Source of the DNA: Verrucomicrobiota bacterium
GTDB lineage: Bacteria > Verrucomicrobiota > Verrucomicrobiia > Opitutales > Opitutaceae
Direction of reading: 5' to 3'
NCBI GenBank assembly: GCA_030832235.1
Contig: JAURJO010000140.1
Coordinates: 1-7,711, forward strand
DNA length: 7,711 nt
Shown here piece by piece: positions 1 to 5,897 of the stretch. The notes beneath the pieces are model-generated. The model ran no database searches, was not told the DNA's origin, and saw only the letters and a list, made by a program, of their open reading frames with translations. The position numbers and the translations under genes were made by a program. How positions within the stretch are numbered: position 1 is the first letter of the stretch; each line of letters begins with the position of its first letter.

Positions 1-378
1 AGTGTCGCGCAGACCTGGTCGCGCGATGGCGGGGCGACTTGGAGCGTTTTGACCGCGACGGAATTGCCGAACCCCAATTCCGGCACCGATGCGGTCACGC
101 TGGCGGACGGCCGCCACCTGATCGTCTACAACCATTCCGGTCACCGGGCGGGGGAGGCGAAGGGCAATCGTTACCCGCTCGATGTTGCGATCTCACGAGA
201 CGGTCTGATCTGGAACCGGGTGCTGACGCTGGAGGCCGAGCCAGCCCGCAGCGGCTACGCCTATCCGGCGGTGATCCAGACGAAGGACGGACGCGTGCAC
301 ATCGCGTACACGCACGACCGGAAGCGCATTAAACACGTGATCGTGGATCCGGCGCGATGGGAGGGACTCACGCGATGA
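1..378 (+). CDS. Sialidase/BNR-repeat-fold protein, C-terminal 125 residues only (5' truncated by the window)
   Basis: The reading frame is open from base 1 and stops at TGA 376-378, so the start and most of the protein lie upstream. An Asp-box (SRDGGATW, visible residues 7-14) fits the SxDxGxTW consensus of sialidase-type beta-propellers. A second, degenerate one (SRDGLIW) follows about 50 residues later. The tail, with YAYPAVIQTKDG and then HIAYTHDRKRIKHVIVDP, resembles the end of COG4692 'predicted neuraminidase' proteins, which are common in bacterial glycan-utilisation clusters. True sialidase activity cannot be judged, because most of the arginine triad and the acidic catalytic residue would lie upstream. 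The stop overlaps the ATG of the downstream GH127 gene (ATGA), suggesting translational coupling and a shared role in breaking down a complex polysaccharide. The fold and family call is fairly secure; the substrate is unknown. Confidence 0.8.
   Translation, partial: SVAQTWSRDGGATWSVLTATELPNPNSGTDAVTLADGRHLIVYNHSGHRAGEAKGNRYPLDVAISRDGLIWNRVLTLEAEPARSGYAYPAVIQTKDGRVHIAYTHDRKRIKHVIVDPARWEGLTR
359..364 (+). promoter_or_regulatory. Ribosome binding site that fixes the GH127 start
   Basis: GGGAGG lies 10 bases before the ATG at 375 and inside the end of the upstream gene. An in-frame ATG at 357 lies on top of this site and would add six residues (MGGTHA) ahead of an otherwise ordinary signal peptide. 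The start at 375 is therefore preferred. Confidence 0.6.
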
Positions 379-2429
379 ATCGCCTCGCTATTCCCTTGCT
401 GGGTTTCATGGCCGCGGTGGCCGCCGGCGCGGGTGAGCGCGCCCTGGTCGATACCAGCCGTTCCCCGCACGCGGTTTTAGGGATGTTCGGGATTGATGAG
501 GTGCGCTGGCGCGGTGGTTTGCTCGGAGGGCGTTTCGACGTGTGCCGGGATACGATGGTGCCGCATTTGTGGACGATCTTCCGTGATGACCAGGAGAGCC
601 ACGCGTGGTCGAATTTCCTGATCGCCGCCGGCCTCGGCCGCGGGCGCGACGGCAGGTTTCACGGGCCTCCCTTCAACGACGGCGATTTCCTGAAATGGCT
701 TGAGGCGCTCGCGCAGGTGTATGCCGTGACGCGCGATCCCGCCCTCGACCGCCAGATGGACGCGATCATCGCCACGGTGGTGAAGGCGCAGCGTGAGGAC
801 GGCTACCTGCACACCCAGAAGATCATCCCCCAGCGGCAGGGAGACCCCCGCGCGCGCGAGTTCGAGGACCGCGAGCATTTCGAGACGTACAACATGGGCC
901 ACCTCATCACGGCGGCCTGCGTTCACCACCGCGCCACGGGCAAGGTGACGCTGCTCGACGCGGCCTTGCGCGCCGCCGCGTATCTGGAGCGCTTGGCGCG
1001 CGAGGCGCCCGATGAACTGGCCCGCAACGCCATCTGCCCGTCGCACTACATGGGGGTGGCGGAACTTCACCGCGTCACGCGCGACCCGCGCCATCTCGCG
1101 CTGCTGCGCACGCTGATCGAGCTCCGTGACCGCGTGCCGGGCACGGCGGTCGCCGCGGACCATAACCAGGACCGCGTGCCGTTGCGCGAGGCCCGCGAGG
1201 CGGTCGGGCACGCCGTGCGCGCCAATTACCTTTACGCCGGCCTGGCGGACCTGTTCGCCGAGACGGGGGACGAGGGAATCGCGCGGTCGCTCAAGGCGAT
1301 CGCCGCCGATGTCGCCACCCAGAAGCTGTATGTCACGGGAATGACCGGTGCGCTTTACGACGGAGCGTCGCCGGACGGTTCATCGCGCCACAGCACCATC
1401 CGCACCGTGCATCAGGCTTACGGGCGTGATTACCAGCTGCCGAATCTGACCGCCTACAACGAGACCTGCGCGACGATCGGCTACGCGATGTGGATGTGGC
1501 GGCAATTCGCGGTGACGGGAGACGCAAACCACGCTGACCGATTCGAGCAGGCCCTGTACAATGGGATTTTGCCGGGCATCAGCCTCGAGGGTCGCCATTA
1601 CTTCTACGTGAACCCGCTGCGCCGCATGGCGGATTTCACGTGGCCGTTGCGTTGGTCCCGTTCACGTACGCCCAACATCAAGTCGAGTTTCTGTTGTCCG
1701 CCCAATGTGGTCCGCACGATCGCGGAGGCTCATAATTACGTCTACGCCCGCTCCGACGGCGCGGTCTGGGTGAACCTCTATGCGGCGAGTTCGCTCGACT
1801 CGGCGTGGCCGGGTGGAGGTCGCCTGCGACTGAGGCAGGAGACGGATTATCCGTGGGAGGGCGCCGTTCGGCTCGTGTTCGATGAGGTCCCGGCCTCGGA
1901 ATTGGCGTTGCGTTTGCGGATCCCCGGATGGCTCGCACCGGGGGGCGCGCGGTTACGCGTCAACGGTACCGCGGTTCCGGTTTCCGCGCCGGGCACCTTC
2001 GCTGAAGTGCGGCGCAACTGGAAAGCGGGTGATGTCGTGGAACTCGACCTGGACCTGGCTCCCGTTCTGCTGGAGGCCAATCCGTTGGTGGAGGAGACCT
2101 TCAACCAGGTGGCGCTTCGGCGCGGTCCGCTGGTTTACTGTGTCGAGGCCGCGGATCTTCCCGGCGACGTCCGCCTTGCCGACGTGGTGCTGCCGGTTTC
2201 GGGCGGACGTCCGGTCTTCAAGCGGGAGCGGCGCACCATTGCGGGGGCGGACGTCATGATGCTGACCGCGTCCGCGATTGCCGGCGGGACACGGCCGTGG
2301 GCGAAGGACGAATTGTACCGTGAGGTCGGTGATGCGGCCCCGCGCTCTTTTGCGCTCACTTTCACGCCGTATTTTGCCTGGGGGAATCGCGGCGAAGGCG
2401 ACATGACCGTCTGGCTCCCGCGCCGTTGA
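375..2429 (+). CDS. Exported GH127-family (DUF1680) glycosidase, beta-L-arabinofuranosidase-like
   Basis: The protein has 684 residues. It begins with a signal peptide (MNRLAIPLLGFMAAVAAGAG, cleavage probably near residue 18-20; no lipobox), so it should act in the periplasm or outside the cell. The (alpha/alpha)-barrel domain of DUF1680 spans roughly residues 30-445 and a beta-sandwich follows to the end. In the characterised GH127 enzyme HypBA1, zinc is held by Glu338, Cys340, Cys417 and Cys418, with Cys417 as nucleophile. The matching residues here are E363 and C365 (NETC) and C440/C441 (CCPPN), so the metal-thiolate site is intact. The HypBA1 acid/base Glu322, 16 residues before the zinc Glu, aligns with Gln347 (HQAYGRDYQLPN), which is unusual for a typical member. 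The likely substrate is an L-arabinofuranose or similar furanosidic sugar in plant-type glycan, but other specificities exist in the family. The gene overlaps the sialidase-like gene upstream by four bases, suggesting one operon. Family assignment is strong; exact activity is inferred. Confidence 0.9.
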   Translation: MNRLAIPLLGFMAAVAAGAGERALVDTSRSPHAVLGMFGIDEVRWRGGLLGGRFDVCRDTMVPHLWTIFRDDQESHAWSNFLIAAGLGRGRDGRFHGPPFNDGDFLKWLEALAQVYAVTRDPALDRQMDAIIATVVKAQREDGYLHTQKIIPQRQGDPRAREFEDREHFETYNMGHLITAACVHHRATGKVTLLDAALRAAAYLERLAREAPDELARNAICPSHYMGVAELHRVTRDPRHLALLRTLIELRDRVPGTAVAADHNQDRVPLREAREAVGHAVRANYLYAGLADLFAETGDEGIARSLKAIAADVATQKLYVTGMTGALYDGASPDGSSRHSTIRTVHQAYGRDYQLPNLTAYNETCATIGYAMWMWRQFAVTGDANHADRFEQALYNGILPGISLEGRHYFYVNPLRRMADFTWPLRWSRSRTPNIKSSFCCPPNVVRTIAEAHNYVYARSDGAVWVNLYAASSLDSAWPGGGRLRLRQETDYPWEGAVRLVFDEVPASELALRLRIPGWLAPGGARLRVNGTAVPVSAPGTFAEVRRNWKAGDVVELDLDLAPVLLEANPLVEETFNQVALRRGPLVYCVEAADLPGDVRLADVVLPVSGGRPVFKRERRTIAGADVMMLTASAIAGGTRPWAKDELYREVGDAAPRSFALTFTPYFAWGNRGEGDMTVWLPRR

Positions 2430-2458
2430 TCGGCTGCCGTTGTCGTCAGTGTCAGGGC

Positions 2459-2484
2459 CGGAGGCGTCCTCTAGATAGTCTCCG
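2459..2484. terminator. Weak hairpin in the convergent spacer, possible transcription end
   Basis: The 156-base gap (2430-2585) separates the converging GH127 and aguA genes. CGGAG at 2459-2463 pairs with CTCCG at 2480-2484, and two more pairs (one G-U on the + strand) extend the stem to 7 bp around a 12-base loop. No run of T follows on either strand, so it is not a classic intrinsic terminator. Nothing else is evident in the gap apart from a 4-bp GCCA/TGGC inverted repeat at 2490-2500. Confidence 0.2.
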
Positions 2485-2585
2485 CGCTTGCCAAGCTGGC
2501 GTGGCTCTCAGGCAACCGACACCTCACCGAGACTGCACGGCGCTGGCTGGGGCGAATGGAAGCGAGAGGGAGCCGGCGGAAGGCA

Positions 2586-3629
2586 TCAGGCGGGCTGTTG
2601 TTGCGTGAGGCAGTGGATGGCTCCGAGGCCCCAGATGAGTTCGCGGCAGTCGACGGGAACGATCTCGCGGCCGGGGAAACACGCGGTAAGCACGGCGCAG
2701 GCTTCCGCGTCGCGCTTCGGTTGGCGGAAGGTCGGCACGAGCACGGCGCCGTTGATCACGAGGAAATTCGCGTAGCTCGCCGGGACGCGCCGGCCGCTGA
2801 AGCCAAAGGCGAGCGGCATCGGGAGCGGCACCAGTTCGAAGCGTTTTCCCGCCGGGGTGCGGAAAGACTCCAGTCGCTCCCAAACGTCGCTCAGCGGGCG
2901 GTGGTTGGCGTCGCGCGGGTTCGTTTCCTTCGCGGCTATGATCGCATCGGCGCGGAAGAAGCGCGCTATGTCATCGACATGGCCGTCGGTGTCGTCACCG
3001 ACGATGCCTTCCCCGAGCCAGAGCACGCGACGGACGCCGAGCATCTCGCGGAGCGCGCGCTCGATGTCCGCGCGGGAGAGCTCCGGGTTCCGGTTGGGGT
3101 TGAGCAGGCATTGCTCGCTGGTGAGCAAAAGGCCGCGGCCGTTGCCGTCGATCGAGCCGCCCTCGAGCACCATGTCGCTGCGGAATCGCCGCAGGCTGAG
3201 GGCCCGCGCGATGCGTCCGGGAATCGCGTCATCGCGGTCGTAGGGCCGGTACTTGCCGCCCCAGGCGTTGAAGCGCCAGTCGCTGAGCGCGACCTCGCCG
3301 GTGCGGCGGTGCTTGACGAAGATCGGGCCGTGGTCGCGGCACCAGGCGTCGTTGGTCGGGTGGTCGTGAAACGTGATCCGCTCCAGATCGGCGCCGGCTT
3401 CGGCGCAGAGCCGGCGGGCGCGCGGCTGGAGCCTCAGCGCGGCGTTGAGGTGGACGTCCTCGAAGCGGCTGATGGCCGCGACGAGCCGCGCGAAGGCCGG
3501 CGGGATGGCGTCGAAACGGCCCGGCCAGGTCGAGCGGCGGTGGGGCCAGGAGAGCCACACGGCGGCCTGCGGCTCCCACTCCGCCGGCAGGCGGAAGCCG
3601 AGGGCGGCGGGAGTGGCCTTTCCACCCAT
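2586..3629 (-). CDS. aguA: Agmatine deiminase (agmatine iminohydrolase)
   Basis: This 347-residue cytoplasmic enzyme of the PAD_porph/agmatine deiminase family hydrolyses agmatine to N-carbamoylputrescine and ammonia. The length is normal for the family. Visible signatures in order are the N-terminal AEWEPQAAVWLSWP (16-29), NDAWCRDHGP (93-102, with the active-site Asp99), LEGGSIDGNG (155-164), TDGHVDD (214-220, with His217) and the C-terminal GAIHCLTQQQP (336-346), whose Cys340 is the expected nucleophile. Bacterial peptidyl-arginine deiminases share this fold, but the absence of a signal peptide and the neighbouring aguB gene favour agmatine. The ATG is one base after the stop of the DUF3088 gene and no Shine-Dalgarno is visible, so it is probably translated by coupling. 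It is the last gene of the hisG-aguB-DUF3088-aguA run. Confidence 0.92.
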   Translation of the reverse strand: MGGKATPAALGFRLPAEWEPQAAVWLSWPHRRSTWPGRFDAIPPAFARLVAAISRFEDVHLNAALRLQPRARRLCAEAGADLERITFHDHPTNDAWCRDHGPIFVKHRRTGEVALSDWRFNAWGGKYRPYDRDDAIPGRIARALSLRRFRSDMVLEGGSIDGNGRGLLLTSEQCLLNPNRNPELSRADIERALREMLGVRRVLWLGEGIVGDDTDGHVDDIARFFRADAIIAAKETNPRDANHRPLSDVWERLESFRTPAGKRFELVPLPMPLAFGFSGRRVPASYANFLVINGAVLVPTFRQPKRDAEACAVLTACFPGREIVPVDCRELIWGLGAIHCLTQQQPA

Positions 3630-3630
3630 G

Positions 3631-3990
3631 CTAGGAATGGGCCTCGGAGGAGCCGTGGGCGGTGGCGAGATACGCGGCGATCTCCTTGTAGCCGGAGACG
3701 AAATCGCGCCCGGTCGGTACGTGGTGGCGCACCTTTAAACCGCTGGGTGCGGCTCCGCCGAGCACCAGAACCGGGCAGCCTTGGTTTTCCGCTCCGACCA
3801 GTGCGACGACCTCCGCGCGCGGCCGGGGGAAGTCCACGTAGGAAATCTCCAGCCGATTCCGGAGGTAAGGGAAGTAGCTCAGCAGTCCCTCGACCTGCGC
3901 GCACTCGGGGCAGTGATAGCGGCCCGGGCCGAGCTTGGCGTCCGGAAACAGCGGCGTGAGCAGAAACAGGTGGTCGCGGGAGGGTTTCAT
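3631..3990 (-). CDS. DUF3088-type thioredoxin-like small protein with CxxC
   Basis: This protein of 119 residues has no signal peptide. Its layout matches DUF3088: an N-terminal strand (HLFLLTPLF, 7-15), a CPEC motif (Cys27/Cys30) followed by VEGLLSYFP (33-41), then FPRPRAEVVALVGAENQ (54-70), CPVLVL (72-77) and a closing helix with EIAAYLATAHG. Position and spacing suggest a thioredoxin/glutaredoxin-like fold, with Pro73 in the place of the cis-proline strand; this is inference from the sequence pattern. No biochemical function is established that I know of. The ATG overlaps the stop of aguB (ATGA, 3987-3990) and the stop lies 1 base before aguA, so the gene is embedded in the putrescine pathway. 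No Shine-Dalgarno is visible, consistent with translational coupling. A redox, thiol-protecting or regulatory role for the two cysteine enzymes next to it is a guess. Confidence 0.75.
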   Translation of the reverse strand: MKPSRDHLFLLTPLFPDAKLGPGRYHCPECAQVEGLLSYFPYLRNRLEISYVDFPRPRAEVVALVGAENQGCPVLVLGGAAPSGLKVRHHVPTGRDFVSGYKEIAAYLATAHGSSEAHS

Positions 3991-4871
3991 GGTTGGTCGA
4001 GGAAACGTTGGTTAAGGCCGTCGTAGGCGTCGATCCGGCGGTCGCGGAGGAAGGGCCAATGGGTGCGCGTGGCGTCGACCTTCGCGAAATCGAGCGGGGT
4101 GAGTAGGATCTCTTCCTTATCTCCGGAGGCCCGGGCCAGCACGCGGCCGTCAGGCCCGGCGACGAAACTGCGGCCCCAGAACTCGAGCCCATCGCCGCCC
4201 TCGGGGCACTCGTGGCCGACACGGTTGACGGCGGCGACGTAGCAGCCGTTGGCGATCGCGTGGGAGCGTTGGATGGTTTCCCATGCTTCGTGCTGCGCGG
4301 CGCCGTGGGCGCGTTTCTCGCGCGGGTGCCAGCCGATCGCAGTCGGGTAGAGGAGCAGGTTGGCGCCCTGCATCGCGGTGAGCCGCGCGGCCTCGGGGTA
4401 CCATTGGTCCCAGCAGATCAGCACGCCGATGCGCCCGTGGCGCGTGTCCCACGAGCGGAAGCCGGTGTCGCCCGGCGTGAAGTAGAACTTCTCGTAGTAA
4501 AGCGGGTCGTCCGGGATATGCATCTTCCGGTAGCGCCCGAGCAGGCGTCCGTCGGCGTCGATCACCACGGCGGTGTTGTGGTACAGCCCGGCCGCGCGGC
4601 GCTCGAAGAGGGAGGCGATGATGACGACCCGGTGTTTTTTCGCGATGGCCTGAAAGGCGCGCGTGCTCGGCCCCGGTATGGTCTCGGCGAGGGCGAAGTA
4701 CTCGTGCCGCTCCGCTTGGCAGAAGTACTGCGAACGGAAGAGTTCCTGCGTGCAGATGATGCGCGCGCCTTTCCGCGCGGCTTTTTCCGCGAGCGCTAGC
4801 GTGCGGCGCAGGTTGTCCGCCGGCGACTCCCCGCAGGCGTGCTGCAGCAGGCCGAGGGTGACGTCGGGCAT
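3987..4871 (-). CDS. aguB: N-carbamoylputrescine amidase
   Basis: This 294-residue nitrilase-superfamily amidohydrolase converts N-carbamoylputrescine to putrescine, CO2 and ammonia in the cytoplasm. The Glu-Lys-Cys triad is visible: Glu43 in TQELF, Lys116 in YRKMHIPDDP, and Cys153 in LICWDQWYPEAAR. HIPDDPLYYEKFYFTPGD, the following FRSWDTRHGRIGV and the later AIGWHP are characteristic of plant and bacterial AguB/CPA proteins rather than of general nitrilases. The length equals the family norm. The ATG at 4871 gives the canonical N terminus MPDVTLGLLQHAC. An open frame continues upstream but there it lies over hisG in another frame and is not coding. The gene starts 23 bases after hisG, and its stop overlaps the DUF3088 start. 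No Shine-Dalgarno is seen; the spacer is a GC hairpin instead. Confidence 0.94.
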   Translation of the reverse strand: MPDVTLGLLQHACGESPADNLRRTLALAEKAARKGARIICTQELFRSQYFCQAERHEYFALAETIPGPSTRAFQAIAKKHRVVIIASLFERRAAGLYHNTAVVIDADGRLLGRYRKMHIPDDPLYYEKFYFTPGDTGFRSWDTRHGRIGVLICWDQWYPEAARLTAMQGANLLLYPTAIGWHPREKRAHGAAQHEAWETIQRSHAIANGCYVAAVNRVGHECPEGGDGLEFWGRSFVAGPDGRVLARASGDKEEILLTPLDFAKVDATRTHWPFLRDRRIDAYDGLNQRFLDQP

Positions 4872-4879
4872 GGCGGGAG

Positions 4880-4894
4880 GCGCCGCGGCGGCGC
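4880..4894. repeat. Perfect GC-only inverted repeat between hisG and aguB
   Basis: Two 7-base arms (GCGCCGC and GCGGCGC) flank a single central base. In the transcript this would form a 6-bp G/C stem with a 3-base loop. It begins at the base directly after the hisG stop codon and ends 8 bases before the aguB ATG. There is no T-run, so it is not a standard terminator. It could slow ribosome access to aguB or stabilise an RNA end. Confidence 0.55.
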
Positions 4895-5779
4895 TCAGTA
4901 GACGACCTTGTTGAGCGGGTACTCGACGATGCCCTCGGCGCCAAGCGCCTTGAGCTGCGGGATGATTTCGCGCGCGACGCTCTCGTCGATGATGGTCTCG
5001 AGGGCGATCCAGTCGGGGGAACTCAGCTGGGAGATCGTCGGGTTGCGCAGCGCGGGCAGGGTGCGCACGACGCCGTCGAGGGCCGCCTTCGGCAGGTTCA
5101 TCTTCAGGCCGACCTTCGACTCGGCCTCGAGGGCGCCGCGGAGAAGCAGGGCGATGGTCTCGATCTTCCGGCGTTTCGCGGGGTCGGCCCAGCTCGCCTT
5201 GTTGGCGATCAGCTTGGTGCTGGTCTCGAGCAAGGTGTCGACGATCCGCAGCTTGTTCGCGCGGAGCGAGCTGCCGGTCTCGGTGATGTCGACGATGGCG
5301 TCGACCAGATCGGGTACCTTCACCTCGGTGGCACCCCAGGAGAACTCGATCTCCACGGGCACGCCCTTGGCGGCGAAGTAGCGGCGGGTTGTCTCGACCA
5401 GCTCGGTGGCGACCCGCTTGCCGGCGAGGTCGGCCGCGGTGCGCACGGGCGAGGCCTCGGGCACGCAGAGGACCCAGCGCGACTTCTGGGTGGAGGCGCG
5501 GCTGTAGACGAGCTCGCAGACCTCGACGACGTCGGAGCCGTTCTCGCGCACCCAGTCGTGCCCGGTCAGCCCGCAATCGAAGAACCCATGCTCGACGTAG
5601 CGGCTGACCTCCTGCGCGCGGATGAAGCGGCCGTCGAGCTCCGGGTCGTCGATGGACGGCCGGTAGCTGCGGGAGCTGGTCGTGATCTTCCAGCCCGCCT
5701 TGGCGAACAGGTTCTTGGTGGACTCCTCGAGGCTACCTTTCGGGAGCCCGAGCATCAGCAGAGGACGTTTCTCGGACAC
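4895..5779 (-). CDS. hisG: ATP phosphoribosyltransferase, long form
   Basis: This enzyme catalyses the first step of histidine synthesis, joining ATP and PRPP to give phosphoribosyl-ATP. The 294 residues match the long, hexameric HisG form with its own C-terminal regulatory domain, so no HisZ partner is needed. Seen in order: MLGLPKGSLEE (9-19), SSRSYRPSIDDPE (35-47), CGLTGHDW (69-76), the PRPP-loop motif DITETGSSLRAN (164-175), and a C-terminal HisG_C-type domain from about residue 222 ending in GIVEYPLNKVVY. The family is known to be feedback-inhibited by histidine through that domain. The start is GTG at 5779. An in-frame TGA lies 10 codons upstream with no other start codon between; an internal ATG (Met9) would remove part of the first strand. 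The Shine-Dalgarno is weak. It is likely the first gene of a run leading into aguB, an unusual partner for hisG. Confidence 0.95.
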   Translation of the reverse strand: MSEKRPLLMLGLPKGSLEESTKNLFAKAGWKITTSSRSYRPSIDDPELDGRFIRAQEVSRYVEHGFFDCGLTGHDWVRENGSDVVEVCELVYSRASTQKSRWVLCVPEASPVRTAADLAGKRVATELVETTRRYFAAKGVPVEIEFSWGATEVKVPDLVDAIVDITETGSSLRANKLRIVDTLLETSTKLIANKASWADPAKRRKIETIALLLRGALEAESKVGLKMNLPKAALDGVVRTLPALRNPTISQLSSPDWIALETIIDESVAREIIPQLKALGAEGIVEYPLNKVVY

Positions 5780-5805
5780 GCGCGAAGGCTCGCCGCGACA
5801 AGAGG

Positions 5806-5816
5806 TGCTTCAAGCA
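5806..5816. repeat. Palindrome TGCTTCAAGCA upstream of hisG
   Basis: Perfect 5-base arms flank one central base, 27 bases upstream of the hisG GTG in the only AT-richer patch of the spacer. Its position suits an operator, but one 11-base palindrome can occur by chance and no second copy was noticed nearby. Confidence 0.3.
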
Positions 5817-5822
5817 AATTTC

Positions 5823-5845
5823 CGGACGGCGCGCCGGGGCGTCCG
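5823..5845. repeat. Inverted repeat CGGACG/CGTCCG in the divergent spacer
   Basis: Perfect 6-base arms (5823-5828 and 5840-5845) enclose an 11-base GC-rich loop. The 8-base palindrome GGCGCGCC (5828-5835) overlaps the left arm. It could form a hairpin in a leader transcript of either gene; there is no T-run. In such GC-rich sequence chance is a fair alternative. Confidence 0.3.
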
Positions 5846-5897
5846 CCGCCGGCCTCGCGACTTGCCAGTGGCGGGCGGGTTCCGCTGACATCACGCG

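Larger units (their letters stand above)
5780..5897. promoter_or_regulatory. Divergent hisG/rnhB spacer, expected to hold both promoters
   Basis: These 118 bases separate two divergent genes, so both promoters are expected here or just inside the genes. I find no convincing -35/-10 pair on either strand. The only AT-rich patch is around 5806-5821. Two palindromic elements are listed separately. No strong Shine-Dalgarno precedes either start codon. Confidence 0.4.

Noticed and set aside
357..374. Earlier ATG for the GH127 gene
   Set aside because: It would overlap the GGGAGG ribosome site and put extra residues in front of a well-formed signal peptide; ATG 375 is better placed.
477..1211. Open frame of 244 codons antisense to the GH127 gene
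   Set aside because: The opposite strand encodes a clear GH127 protein; this frame shows no recognisable motif.
2556..3959. Long open frame of 467 codons on the + strand
   Set aside because: It lies antisense to aguA and the DUF3088 gene, has low-complexity Arg/Ala/Glu-rich composition and no family motif. It is a typical shadow of GC-rich coding sequence.
4872..5576. N-terminal extension of AguB to 529 residues
   Set aside because: The extension runs across hisG in another frame and is low-complexity and Arg-rich. The AguB family starts at the MPDVTLGLLQ methionine.
5861..5889. TTGCCA followed after 17 bases by CTGACA as a promoter for rnhB
   Set aside because: The spacing is ideal, but CTGACA does not resemble a -10 element and lies only about 10 bases before the start codon.
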